From contig DAOVIH010000023.1 in assembly GCA_030673805.1 (NCBI GenBank), forward strand, positions 1 to 14,825: 14,825 bases of DNA, given 5' to 3'. The position numbers were made by a program, and so were the translations under genes. Below the pieces are notes generated by a model that was given only the letters and a program-made list of their open reading frames with translations, was not told the origin of the DNA and did no database searches. Of this stretch, positions 1-8,167 are shown one piece after another. This DNA is from Candidatus Bathyarchaeota archaeon. Its GTDB lineage: Archaea > Thermoproteota > Bathyarchaeia > Bathyarchaeales > Bathycorpusculaceae. Position 1 is the stretch's first letter. Every line of letters begins with the position of its first letter.

Positions 1-328
1 CTCAGCAAACCCTTCTAAACCTAAAAAAGGAGAGGTTTTGCTGGAGATATCGCCATGAGTATGAGGCTACCTCACCTCGACCATTTGTTTCCAAAAAACG
101 ATATTTTACTGGTAAATTAGGGTGGGGGTCCCACCCCCCGCACTATTTTGGTGCGCTGCATAGTGTTAATCTAATTTCTAAAAGTATGCTTGATTGATTG
201 TTTCTGGCTTTGTTTGACAGAAATTATTCTATGGTTAGCTCTTATCTACTTTTTTCATTAGCATCTCCCATCACACTATTTGGAAAAAAGATAAAGCCTG
301 ACCAATAACTATCTTTGGGGTTGAACCA
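1..328. other. Non-coding, hairpin-rich region and pyk leader
   Basis: No convincing gene is seen. Several inverted repeats stand out. Bases 1-11 pair with 34-46 (CAGCAAA against TTTGCTG, with bulges). TGAGG at 62-66 pairs with CCTCA at 70-74. GGGTGGG at 120-126 pairs with CCCACCC at 130-136 around a three-base loop. CGCAC at 139-143 pairs with GTGCG at 151-155. CACTAT at 141-146 can instead pair with ATAGTG at 160-165, which excludes the previous stem. One plus-strand frame is open from base 3 to about 198, but its translation looks like nothing I know and it has no visible start. Bases 200-328 are AT-rich; an A-rich TATA-like stretch near 283-294 is the likely pyk promoter. The region could be a structured RNA, the end of an upstream transcript, or chance GC-rich palindromes. 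Confidence 0.4.
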
Positions 329-1717
329 GTGAAGAAAGTCAAGATACTATGTACTATTGGTCCTTCCAGTTCTTTAGAAAAATTACTGAAGAAAATGTAT
401 CTTGCTGGTATGAATGGAGCAAGAATAAACACCGCCTACGGAACAAAAGAGGAATACTCCCTAACTATTAACCGCCTTAGAGGAATTGGAGAAATCCCTA
501 TTGTTCTTGACATAAAAGGCCCGGAGCTAAGAATCAAAACATCTAGCGAAATTGCTCTCAAAAACGGAGAAATACTAAAGATCGGAAAAAATGAGCAAGT
601 AGCCTTAAACCACAATGTCTATTCAGAATTAGCCGTGGGGGATATGGTTCTCATTGATAATGGTAGAATCAACACACGTGTAATACAGAAAGATAACGCG
701 GTATTAACACTGCTTGCGAAAACAAGTGGTTACATCAGTGACGGAAAAGGCGTTAATATTCCCGACAAAAAACTAGCCATACCAGCAATCACCAAGAAAG
801 ACCAAGAGCTGATGGATTTCGCAAAAGACAACGAGATTGAATTTGTCGCTCTCTCATTCACACGAAATGCTCATGACGTGAACTGCCTTCGTAAATCTGT
901 TTCAGGGGGATTTAAGGGTTTAATCATCGCTAAGATTGAGAATTCTGAGGGCGTAGAAAACTTTCAAGAAATCTTGGAGGTTGCGGATGGAATAATGGTT
1001 GCCAGAGGAGATTTGGGAGTGGAGATTGAACCTGAAAAGGTCCCCTTAGTCCAGAAGAGAATTATCAAACAATGCAACCAAAAAGGAAAACTAGTTCTAA
1101 CTGCAACAGAAATGCTAGAATCCATGATGTATAATCCCTTTCCTAACCGGGCAGAGGTTAGTGATGTTGCAAACGCAATATTGGACGGAACCGACGTCAT
1201 AACTCTCTCGGGTGAGACTGCTGTGGGAAAATACCCGTTGGAAACGGTCATAGCTGCATCCAAGATAGCAATTGAAACAGAAAAAGCAGTCGAAAGCCAC
1301 CTTCGGGAGGAGAGTTTTGTTAATATTTCGAACACAATAAGCAAAGCGATCTCTAGATTATGCCAGGAAATGCCTATCGACAAAGTTGTGACTTTGACAA
1401 GATCAGGCTACACTGCGAGAATGATCTCCAGATTCAAGATTCCTCAGCCGATAATCGCGGTTACACCTAGCAGACTTGTCAAGAAACAACTGGAACTATC
1501 ATTTGGTGTTTACCCAGTTCATATTGACTACACCGAAGCTCAAGATCATATTCTATGTAGCGGTCTCAAGCTTCACTCAAACGGCCTCATCCTTGACCAA
1601 GATACCATCCTGTTCACCGCTGCTGTTAGAACCCATAAGAAACATTCGAGCAATCTGATAGAAATCCACAAAGTTAGCGAATTGAAAACTCAGGAAAAAG
1701 CTTGGTCTAACAATTAA
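329..1717 (+). CDS. pyk: Pyruvate kinase
   Basis: Last glycolytic step: phosphoenolpyruvate plus ADP to pyruvate plus ATP, in the cytoplasm. The 462-residue protein has the usual A/B/A/C layout. The barrel starts at ILCTIGP (6-12), the lid-like B domain covers about 66-150, the barrel resumes at about 152-330, and a C-terminal domain follows. Catalytic Lys202 and the metal ligand Glu204 lie in AKIEN, Asp228 in ARGDLG, and SGET is at 294-297. Two usually strict motifs are altered. The family's NFSHG reads NTAYG (34-38), and DTKGPE reads DIKGPE (61-66), so two of the four expected potassium-ligand positions are changed. The near-universal TQMLESM reads TEMLESM (260-266). The start is GTG, with a GGGG run about seven bases upstream. 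It stands alone and converges on guaAB. The family call is firm; cation dependence and allosteric control cannot be read with confidence. Confidence 0.95.
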   Translation: MKKVKILCTIGPSSSLEKLLKKMYLAGMNGARINTAYGTKEEYSLTINRLRGIGEIPIVLDIKGPELRIKTSSEIALKNGEILKIGKNEQVALNHNVYSELAVGDMVLIDNGRINTRVIQKDNAVLTLLAKTSGYISDGKGVNIPDKKLAIPAITKKDQELMDFAKDNEIEFVALSFTRNAHDVNCLRKSVSGGFKGLIIAKIENSEGVENFQEILEVADGIMVARGDLGVEIEPEKVPLVQKRIIKQCNQKGKLVLTATEMLESMMYNPFPNRAEVSDVANAILDGTDVITLSGETAVGKYPLETVIAASKIAIETEKAVESHLREESFVNISNTISKAISRLCQEMPIDKVVTLTRSGYTARMISRFKIPQPIIAVTPSRLVKKQLELSFGVYPVHIDYTEAQDHILCSGLKLHSNGLILDQDTILFTAAVRTHKKHSSNLIEIHKVSELKTQEKAWSNN

Positions 1718-1864
1718 GGTTCAACTAAACTGATCCAAGTGGCTTATCACAAAACTAGAAAAGAGTGAATACTGACTTGAAAATGTGGTTGGGCAACCTC
1801 GGTCTAGTTCAAGTGTTTCGATATCAACTTAGCTCCTTCAAGCTTCTGAGTTAGACTTCCATTC

Positions 1865-2797
1865 TTATTCAAATTCGATTGTTGAAGGTGGCTTGTTAGT
1901 TATATCGTAAAGGCACCTGACAACACTGGGTATTTGCGTTGTTATCCTCTTCGTGATCCTCATAAGTATGTTATAGGGAACCTGTTTGGCTATGGCGGTT
2001 ACAGCATCTTCTGAATCTACGATTCTAACCGTGATGATGTTTCCATACACCCTTTTTCCGTCTTTTATTCCCGTTGCCTTGTCATTATGGAGGACCGCAA
2101 AGTTCTGAAAAGTTCCCAGTTCTTTTGTTTCTTCCTCCACTATTTCGGTTGCTTTCCTTACTATTGCAACTCTCTCCGGAGTGACTATTCCTAGAACTCT
2201 TAACGATAACGCTGGCCCTGGAAAAGGCATTCTTTCCGAGATCTCTTTTGGCAAACCTAATTCGCGAGCTACTTTTCTAACGTCCGGTTTGAACAATTCC
2301 TTTAGTGGTTCAATAATTTGGTAACCATATGTTTCAGGATTGATTCCAATCTGTTCCAAAACATTATGTTGTGTTTTTATTCCTTTCACTGTTTCAATAA
2401 CGTCCGCTTTGATTGTTCCTTGCGCAATGATTCTGATCTGTTCTTCCTTTGCTATTCTTCCTAGGGTTCTGTAGAATTTTTCTCTGAAGGCTTTTCTTTT
2501 CTCTTCAGCGTCTGTTCTTCCTTTGAAAACCTCAAAGAACTCCTTTTTTGCATCGACAAATCTGTTCCTGACTCCTAAGTTCTTAAGGGTCCTGACTACA
2601 AACTCTGGTTCTCCTTCTCTTCGAAGTCCATCATCTATGAAAACCGCAATCAATTTGTTCCCTACTGCCTTGTGTACCAGAAAGGTCGTGACCGTGCTGT
2701 CAACACCTCCTGAACAAGCAGAAATTACTTCGCTATTGCCAACTTGCTCCCTAATTCCTTTTAGCGAGTTTCTAATGAATTCTTGTGGGTCAAACAC
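1865..2797 (-). CDS. guaAB: GMP synthase subunit B (ATP-pyrophosphatase)
   Basis: Activates XMP with ATP and aminates it to GMP, the last step of guanine nucleotide synthesis. The 310-residue protein has only the ATP-PPase and dimerisation domains. The glutaminase domain of one-chain GuaA is absent, as expected for the archaeal two-subunit enzyme, whose partner GuaAA must lie elsewhere. The PP-loop SGGVDST is at 29-35, followed by IDDGLRR (54-60), AQGTIKADVIE (125-135) and PFPGPALSLR (191-200, where bacterial enzymes usually have PGPGLAVR). The C-terminus has the family's YDITNKPPSTIEFE. The start is GTG, chosen because a GGAGG site lies nine bases upstream; an out-of-frame ATG sits between them. 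It is on the same strand as metK but 239 bases away, so it probably has its own promoter. Confidence 0.95.
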   Translation of the reverse strand: MFDPQEFIRNSLKGIREQVGNSEVISACSGGVDSTVTTFLVHKAVGNKLIAVFIDDGLRREGEPEFVVRTLKNLGVRNRFVDAKKEFFEVFKGRTDAEEKRKAFREKFYRTLGRIAKEEQIRIIAQGTIKADVIETVKGIKTQHNVLEQIGINPETYGYQIIEPLKELFKPDVRKVARELGLPKEISERMPFPGPALSLRVLGIVTPERVAIVRKATEIVEEETKELGTFQNFAVLHNDKATGIKDGKRVYGNIITVRIVDSEDAVTAIAKQVPYNILMRITKRITTQIPSVVRCLYDITNKPPSTIEFE

Positions 2798-2806
2798 GCA
2801 TTTTTT

Positions 2807-2811
2807 CCTCC
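2807..2811 (-). promoter_or_regulatory. Shine-Dalgarno site of guaAB
   Basis: GGAGG on the minus strand, nine bases before the GTG at 2797. It supports GTG as the start rather than the overlapping out-of-frame ATG. Confidence 0.6.
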
Positions 2812-2853
2812 AAAATCTTCGGTACTAATGGATAGAAGTAATCTTTGTTCCAT

Positions 2854-2862
2854 CTTTTTTAG
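2854..2862 (-). promoter_or_regulatory. Possible TATA box of guaAB
   Basis: The A-rich stretch CCTAAAAAAG on the minus strand lies about 60 bases before the guaAB start. Transcription would begin near 2832, leaving a leader of about 35 bases that contains the ribosome binding site. Assigned by position and composition only. Confidence 0.3.
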
Positions 2863-3036
2863 GTTTGCTATTACCCCAGTTTGCTCAATAACACCCAAAG
2901 ACACATTTTAGCCGAACAAATTGACTTCGGGGATCCCTCGGGTTTCAGGTTGGGCAGGATTGGAGCCAGAGTTGCTGCTCGTAAAGAAAAAACCTATTTC
3001 GGGTCGATATTTTCTCGTGGCGGTCTCTATGTTCCG

Positions 3037-4197
3037 CTAGATTCCTGCTTTTTCCCTTAAGATAGTGGCTTTGTCGGTTTTTTCCCATGTGAAGTCTGGT
3101 TCGTTTCTTCCAAAATGGCCAAACACAGCTGTCTTTCTATAGATTGGTCTTAGTAGATTCAAGTTTTCGATAATCGCTTTTGGTCTCATGTCAAAGTTTT
3201 CCTCCACCAATTCAAGGATTTTTTCATCAGCTATCTTTCCAGTGCCAAATGAATTTACCCTTACTGAGACTGGTTGTGCTACACCAATTGCATACGATAT
3301 TTGAATCTCACATTTATCCGCCAAATCCGCTGCGACAATATTTTTTGCAATGTACCTTGCCATATACGTTCCGGACCTATCAACTTTTGAAGGGTCTTTT
3401 CCGGAAAAACATCCTCCACCGTGACTTCCAACTCCTCCATAAGTGTCAACAATAATCTTTCTCCCAGTTAATCCTGAATCTGCCAAAGTTCCTCCCAAGA
3501 CGAATCTCCCTGTCTCATTAATGTAGTACTTCGTTTCTTGGTCCAACATGTTGGGTGGAATAACTTTCCTAATAACTTCAGAAATTATTTCTTTGCGCAT
3601 TTTCTCTCTGTCAATACCTTCAATATGTTGAGCCGCTATCACAACGGTGTCAACTCTCTTAGGTTTTCCATTAACGTACTCAACGGTGGTTTGTGATTTG
3701 CCATCCGGCCTTAGATATGGAAGAATTTTTTTCTTTCGGCATTCAGAAAGTCTCTTTACCAGCCTGTGAGAAAGCATTATGGGTAGAGGCATTAATTCCT
3801 CGGTTTCTTTGGTGGCGTAACCAAACATCATTCCTTGATCTCCTGCTCCCTGTTCGCGCGTTTCGGTTTCAGTGACTCCCATGGAAATATCCGGTGACTG
3901 CTCGGTTATGGAAACTAGGACTCCACAGGTTTCTCCATCCATTCCGTCTTTAGCATTATCTAGGCCGATTTCCATTAGTGTCTTACGAACAATTTTCGGA
4001 ATATCGACGTAGCAGGAAGTTGTGATTTGTCCTGTCACTATGACATTTCCCTGCATCACTAAGGTTTCGCAGTCAACTCTTGCTTTGGGGTCTTGACCTA
4101 AGACTGCATCAAGCACTGCATCTGATATTTGGTCTGCAACTTTGTCTGGGTGGCCTTCAGCCACGGATTCTGAGGTGAACAAATATCTTTCTTTCAT
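3037..4197 (-). CDS. metK: S-adenosylmethionine synthetase, bacterial type
   Basis: Makes S-adenosylmethionine from methionine and ATP. The 386-residue protein belongs to the bacterial/eukaryotic MetK family, not the divergent archaeal MAT family. It shows GHPDK at 15-19, the ATP-binding GAGDQG at 117-122, LRPDGKSQ at 162-169 in the active-site loop region, and the P-loop-like GGGCFSGKD at 260-268. Length matches bacterial enzymes (about 380-400). Two usually strict positions differ: GGGAFSGKD has Cys for Ala, and the family's GDAGLTGRK is ADSGLTGRK (239-247). The start ATG has no Shine-Dalgarno site. A TATA-like AATTAAAAA lies about 40 bases upstream, so a very short leader is likely. The stop is TAG. 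Ancient transfer from bacteria is a reasonable inference from the family identity. Confidence 0.96.
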   Translation of the reverse strand: MKERYLFTSESVAEGHPDKVADQISDAVLDAVLGQDPKARVDCETLVMQGNVIVTGQITTSCYVDIPKIVRKTLMEIGLDNAKDGMDGETCGVLVSITEQSPDISMGVTETETREQGAGDQGMMFGYATKETEELMPLPIMLSHRLVKRLSECRKKKILPYLRPDGKSQTTVEYVNGKPKRVDTVVIAAQHIEGIDREKMRKEIISEVIRKVIPPNMLDQETKYYINETGRFVLGGTLADSGLTGRKIIVDTYGGVGSHGGGCFSGKDPSKVDRSGTYMARYIAKNIVAADLADKCEIQISYAIGVAQPVSVRVNSFGTGKIADEKILELVEENFDMRPKAIIENLNLLRPIYRKTAVFGHFGRNEPDFTWEKTDKATILREKAGI

Positions 4198-4230
4198 TGT
4201 GGATGTCTTCAGTCTGATCTGTAATACGGG

Positions 4231-4240
4231 TTTTTAATTG
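4231..4240 (-). promoter_or_regulatory. Possible TATA box of metK
   Basis: CAATTAAAAA on the minus strand, preceded by a purine-rich GAAGGAGAAA that could serve as a BRE element. Spacing would place the transcription start about 11 bases before the metK ATG, consistent with the lack of a ribosome binding site. Confidence 0.35.
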
Positions 4241-4589
4241 TTTCTCCTTCTTCCGCCTAAACTTGAGATTTTAAGGGTCATTGAGCTTGCATGTTAATAA
4301 GTGAAATTGAGGTTTTCTGGCCGAAAGGCAGACGCGCGTATCTGAGAACAATGTCATGTCGAACCTTTTTCGTAATTTTATCAACTCTTTACATTGTAGT
4401 TTTTTCGCCCTAGAAAACCATTGATCCAAGTTATTGTCGTTCTCATTAGCCAACTCTAAATTTCGTGTCAAAAAATTTCATCGCCTGGTTTTTTTGATTT
4501 TTCACTCTTTACCGCAACTTTTCACTCCAGATGAGTTTTTTTGGTTTCGTGTTCGGCGGTGTGTCATTAACGCTATTATTATGGAAAGT

Positions 4590-4599
4590 TTTATTAATA
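4590..4599 (+). promoter_or_regulatory. Possible TATA box of the membrane protein gene
   Basis: TTTATTAATA lies 24-33 bases before the TTG at 4623. A start of transcription near 4621 would make the message almost leaderless if that TTG is used, or give a leader of about 28 bases if the in-frame TTG at 4650 is used. Confidence 0.4.
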
Positions 4600-4622
4600 C
4601 TATGTAAAAAATTACACGACGA

Positions 4623-5429
4623 TTGGTAGCCCAGGAAAAAGGGTCTAAATTGAGTGACATTCTAAAGGACGCCCCTAGATCAAGGGTGATCGCATCAATA
4701 GCGATCTTTTCTGCTCTTTACATGGTTTTGCGTTTAATCCCAACTTTTCCCGTCATTGGAGTAGCTGGATCTTTTGCCCTTTCAGACATTATTGCTCCCC
4801 TCTTTGGAATTATCTTGGGCCCGTACGCTGGGGGGTTGAGTGTGATATTGGGTACCTTTTTAGCAATGGCATTGGGAAGACCACCTGTTTTCATGGGTTT
4901 GGATTTCCTTCCAGCCACGGTAAACGCAGTCGCTTTGGGCCTCCTGATTAAACGCAAGTGGAGTTATGTCATACTGCTAAATATTGCTCTTTTAGCCGCC
5001 TTCCTTTTGAATCCATTGACGTCTGTTTTTGTTGAAATCACCTTGGGTAACGTTTCTTTTTCTTTTCCCTTTGCTTGGTTGCACATTGTAGCCTTCGTGG
5101 TACTTGTTTCGCCTTTGGGACGCAAAGCAGCTGATTGGATTGAGAATTTTAAGGCTTCTAGTGTCGCTTGGGGACTAGGTATATTGGCTTTTGTCGGGAC
5201 TATGATGCAGCATCTCATGGGAAATGTACTTTTTGAAGTAATTCTAAATCAGTTGCCACTTTTGCTGGGCCAAGAACCCATTATACCCACTGAAGCTTAC
5301 TCCGGAATTTGGACTGTCATCTTCTTTGTCTATCCTGTTGAGCGGATGATCCTGGTGTTGTTATCAGTATTAATTGGGGTTCCGCTCTTGCTAGTTCTAA
5401 GAAAATCTTTCTCCCGAATAAAACAATAA
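4623..5429 (+). CDS. Multi-spanning membrane protein, ECF transporter S-component-like
   Basis: A 268-residue, very hydrophobic protein with about six or seven membrane spans, at roughly 22-45, 50-72, 74-90, 113-135, 146-165, 182-205 and 233-262. The first half resembles substrate-binding S components of energy-coupling factor transporters: a short basic N-terminus, a first helix with SALYMVLRL, then a long stretch with LFGIILGPYAGGLSVILG at about 61-78, like the Gly-Pro-x-x-Gly turn of that fold. Such proteins take up vitamins or metal ions using shared A and T subunits, none of which is encoded nearby, so the substrate is unknown. Start choice is uncertain: TTG at 4623 gives the full length and TTG at 4650 is the alternative. 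It converges on the DHPS-related gene with 47 bases between. Membrane location is safe; the family call is moderate. Confidence 0.6.
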   Translation: MVAQEKGSKLSDILKDAPRSRVIASIAIFSALYMVLRLIPTFPVIGVAGSFALSDIIAPLFGIILGPYAGGLSVILGTFLAMALGRPPVFMGLDFLPATVNAVALGLLIKRKWSYVILLNIALLAAFLLNPLTSVFVEITLGNVSFSFPFAWLHIVAFVVLVSPLGRKAADWIENFKASSVAWGLGILAFVGTMMQHLMGNVLFEVILNQLPLLLGQEPIIPTEAYSGIWTVIFFVYPVERMILVLLSVLIGVPLLLVLRKSFSRIKQ

Positions 5430-5476
5430 AAGATAGGTCTTTCGCTCAGACATAATACCTTCTCTTTTGAATCGGG

Positions 5477-7069
5477 CTAGTAGCCAAGTAGTGAACTCTT
5501 AAACAGTGAGGTATCTTGGATGTATTCTTTGCCTGTTTTCATGGCAATTTCGGCCTTTGCCAATTCGTTTCCCAAATAGGCAGAGTGGTCAAGTCTCGTC
5601 ACTAGCCCCATTTCAGTAATCTTTGTGTACACCGCTCTGGCAGTTTTTCCTTTTACTATAATTCTTGGCTTCAAAGTTTTGGAAGAGCGAAAACTAATTG
5701 CTACGATTTCTTTCGTTTCTCGATCTATCGCAATCTTAAATGACCCTTCTTCATGGCAGAGAACCGGTTTGGTCTCTTCCTCTGCAATTACAACCTGTGT
5801 TCCCAACTCATTTTGTCTGTCATAAGGGACTTCCCGGAATCTCTTGTCTTTAAAAACAAGGAGATCTAATCCCAAATCTTTTGGAACAGAGGCTCTCTTT
5901 TTTGCCAAGAACATCATTTTGGATGCTGTTGCTACTTCTCTTATGCTTCCTTTGGCTTTATCGCTTCTTTCCGTTGCTAATAAGATGCTTATGCCTGCTT
6001 CAGAAGCTAGACGCGCTAGTAAGGCGTTTACTCCCACCGAATCAGCATCTATCATTTCTGTGAAGTTTGAAATACCAACAAACAGTGGAGTTTCCGGGTT
6101 TCTATGTGCATACTCGCGAAAAGCCGTCATCGACCTCAAAACATTTGAGGGTTCAAGGACCAGATCGCCAATAATTTTTTTCATTCCAAGCTTCTTAGCT
6201 CTGGCGATAGTTTCTTCAAGGAACGCCACTCTCTCCTCAACTTTTCCTGGAAAATAACCCGTGCTTTGATTAGTTGGAATAACGACAACAACAACGTTTT
6301 TAGAAAATGACGCCATCTTCTCAATGTTTCCAGCGTCTACACTCAATACTAGATCTGCTCCAGCTGAAACCGCCTCTCTTGCTTCATCGGGATTGAGAGT
6401 ATCAATGCTCACTGGAACGTTCACAACCCTCTTAACAGCTCTGACTGCACGTGCCGCATCCATGGGTCTACTCTCCCCTGCAATCATACCGACATCAATG
6501 ATCTGAGCGCCAAATCCTACGTATTTCCTAGCTAGTTTCTCCATTTCAACATCTGTCAACAAAGGCGCGTCTACGATCTCAGCCATAATCCTCATGGGAA
6601 AATCTTTGCCTACTGCCAACTCCTCTATTAGCATATTACCGGGGGTCTTCAATAAGGCAATTCTGTTTTTCTCAACAGCTTCCAGTTCTAACAAAGCCTT
6701 CTGTTGGAGTTCTTCCTTTAATAAATCACAAGCCGGTGCAATTGTTGAAAGCTCAACTCTTCCTAAAGATTCCAAAACCGTTGGTAAATCAGCTGCATAT
6801 CTTGGACCCTTAAAAGTGTCGCGTCCCCCAACTTCCGAAACTAATTTTACATCCCCCCTAACTAATCCCGGAACAAGAATCTCCGTGAAATCATCAAGAT
6901 TTTTCTCTCTTAGTGCCTCAGCGATTAGTTCTGCAGTTAAAAAAGCGGCAACAGGAACATTTAACGCTAGAACCTCTGTGTCAATACCGCTTTCTTGAGC
7001 ATACTTTCTTACGTTTTCTTCAGCAAGTAGTCCTGTTATCAATAGCACTCTCAAAGCTAATCCTACCAT
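5477..7069 (-). CDS. Dihydropteroate-synthase-related protein (archaeal, three-domain)
   Basis: The 530-residue protein resembles the archaeal dihydropteroate-synthase-related family typified by MJ0107. An N-terminal domain (about 1-155, starting RVLLITGLLAEENVRKYA) is followed by a pterin-binding TIM-barrel region with AEIVDAPLL (163-171), GAQIIDVG (187-194) and VPVSIDTLNPDEA (218-230). A C-terminal domain from about 420 has SAYLGNELAKAEIA and EYIQD, resembling DUF4346. Its position behind mptG suggests a role in joining the pterin and arylamine halves of a methanopterin-type C1 carrier; this is inference, not proven for the family. The start ATG lacks a good ribosome binding site and an in-frame stop lies 18 bases upstream. 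The in-frame TTG at 7054 or GTG at 7048 would match relatives that begin near RVLLITG. The stop is TAG. Confidence 0.85.
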   Translation of the reverse strand: MVGLALRVLLITGLLAEENVRKYAQESGIDTEVLALNVPVAAFLTAELIAEALREKNLDDFTEILVPGLVRGDVKLVSEVGGRDTFKGPRYAADLPTVLESLGRVELSTIAPACDLLKEELQQKALLELEAVEKNRIALLKTPGNMLIEELAVGKDFPMRIMAEIVDAPLLTDVEMEKLARKYVGFGAQIIDVGMIAGESRPMDAARAVRAVKRVVNVPVSIDTLNPDEAREAVSAGADLVLSVDAGNIEKMASFSKNVVVVVIPTNQSTGYFPGKVEERVAFLEETIARAKKLGMKKIIGDLVLEPSNVLRSMTAFREYAHRNPETPLFVGISNFTEMIDADSVGVNALLARLASEAGISILLATERSDKAKGSIREVATASKMMFLAKKRASVPKDLGLDLLVFKDKRFREVPYDRQNELGTQVVIAEEETKPVLCHEEGSFKIAIDRETKEIVAISFRSSKTLKPRIIVKGKTARAVYTKITEMGLVTRLDHSAYLGNELAKAEIAMKTGKEYIQDTSLFKSSLLGY

Positions 7070-7166
7070 TAAGGGGTGAAGGCTCTTCTAATTATGTTTA
7101 CTCTTCACGATCTCTTTTCAAGCAGAGTCCCAGAAACTTCCATTTTTCAGAGCTTTTCAGTTTTTT

Positions 7167-7180
7167 TAAAAATATATATT
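7167..7180 (-). promoter_or_regulatory. Possible promoter of the DHPS-related gene
   Basis: An AATATATATTTTTAAA stretch on the minus strand lies in the 129-base gap behind mptG. It would start transcription near 7148, with a leader of about 80 bases. The gene may therefore be transcribed on its own as well as from the upstream operon. Confidence 0.35.
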
Positions 7181-7198
7181 TTGAAAGTCCAATCAATC

Positions 7199-8167
7199 CT
7201 ATTTTATTATCTTGAGGCAAGCTCCTTTGTTATTTGCTTTTGCAATGAAGACTTGTCCCCCACTCCTCTCATTTACGAGAGCTTGCACTTTGTCTTCAAT
7301 TTCTTCGGCTTGCTGCCTCCCTCTAGCCAACCCGTAGATGGCTGGTCCCCAAGAACTCTGACCAACACCATACGCCCCGATTTTTTGCATAAATTCAATT
7401 ACTTCTGTAGCAACCAAACTGGCATATCTGCTTCCTTGAACTTGCGCGAAATAATCCCCTATGAGAATCTGAATCTCAGTTAGGGCTTCTCCAAAGATTT
7501 GGATTTCCTGCTCAAGCAACGCTGGTAGAAGCTTAAACATTGTTAGGCGGCATATCTTGCCAAAGTCTTCCGTTGGCATTGGAGGCAAACGTTTGAATGC
7601 TTCCATCTCTTCTTTCTTGGCTAATCCTCTTTTGACATTTGGAATCGCTACCACAAACCTCCAATCTTCTGGGAAAGGCTGACGACATAATAATACAGGG
7701 AAGTGGTCTGATTGGCAATTTTGTTTTGCCACTTTTTTTCCCCCATCAATAACAAATCCTCCTTGTTCAAAGATCGCGGTGCCTATTCCTGTTCTTTTTC
7801 CTCTTCCCATCGTGCTTGCTAATTCCTGTACTGAGGCCTGCAAACGGAACAGTTTTGCCAGCGCTGCTGCAACTGCAAGAGCTAGCTGTGTACCTGAGCC
7901 TAGTCCTGAATGTTCAGGAATTATTTTTTGAACTCGTATACTTACGCCAGTTTTCACTTGGTAGGTGTTAAGGAATCTTTCTACGAGAGTTCTTACTTGG
8001 TCTTGTTTTGGGCCTTCTACAACAATTTTGTTAGAATCTTGAGCCTCAAGAATAACATTTGGTTTATCAATGGCAACTCCTAGCCCTCCAAATATTCTTC
8101 CTAAATCTCCCCTCAGATCTATGAGTCCCAAATGAAGTCTGGCTGGAGTTTTAACAAAAACCTTCAC
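7199..8167 (-). CDS. mptG: Beta-ribofuranosylaminobenzene 5'-phosphate (beta-RFAP) synthase
   Basis: First committed step of the arylamine half of tetrahydromethanopterin. It joins a benzoate-type acid (4-aminobenzoate in the classical assay) to PRPP with loss of carbon dioxide and pyrophosphate. The family is built on the GHMP-kinase fold. Visible motifs are PARLHLGLIDL near the N-terminus, the glycine-rich PEHSGLGSGTQLALA, and GKRTGIGTAIFEQGGFVIDGG. I chose the GTG at 8167 (322 residues) because GGAGGG lies six bases upstream. A TTG at 8188 would add seven residues but has no ribosome binding site. With the GTG start it overlaps the end of the DUF447 gene by 17 bases, so the two are almost certainly co-transcribed and translationally coupled. 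The stop is TAG, followed one codon later by an in-frame TGA. Confidence 0.93.
   Translation of the reverse strand: MKVFVKTPARLHLGLIDLRGDLGRIFGGLGVAIDKPNVILEAQDSNKIVVEGPKQDQVRTLVERFLNTYQVKTGVSIRVQKIIPEHSGLGSGTQLALAVAAALAKLFRLQASVQELASTMGRGKRTGIGTAIFEQGGFVIDGGKKVAKQNCQSDHFPVLLCRQPFPEDWRFVVAIPNVKRGLAKKEEMEAFKRLPPMPTEDFGKICRLTMFKLLPALLEQEIQIFGEALTEIQILIGDYFAQVQGSRYASLVATEVIEFMQKIGAYGVGQSSWGPAIYGLARGRQQAEEIEDKVQALVNERSGGQVFIAKANNKGACLKIIK

Larger units (their letters stand above)
4198..4622. other. 425-base divergent intergenic region
   Basis: The gap lies between the divergent metK and the membrane protein gene. It is T-rich and holds the metK promoter on one side and the TATA-like TTTATTAATA of the membrane protein gene on the other. 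In the middle, 4316-4332 can fold into a six-pair stem with one bulged G and a GAAA tetraloop. A 66-codon minus-strand frame at 4271-4471 starts with TTG, has no ribosome binding site and resembles nothing I recognise. I see no tRNA and no clear riboswitch. Confidence 0.4.

Noticed and set aside
3..198. Open plus-strand frame entering from the left edge
   Set aside because: Its translation has no recognisable family pattern and it crosses GC-rich palindromes that look non-coding. It is probably open by chance.
3180..3455. Plus-strand frame of 91 codons
   Set aside because: It is antisense to the conserved core of metK and has no family resemblance.
4271..4471. 66-codon minus-strand frame upstream of metK
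   Set aside because: It starts with TTG, has no ribosome binding site, matches no family I recognise and runs through a hairpin. It is not strong enough to call as a gene, though a small protein cannot be excluded.
5844..6257. Long plus-strand frame of 137 codons
   Set aside because: It lies wholly inside the well-supported DHPS-related gene on the other strand, and its translation is low in complexity with no family match. It is an antisense shadow, as are the similar frames within pyk, metK, mptG and argS.
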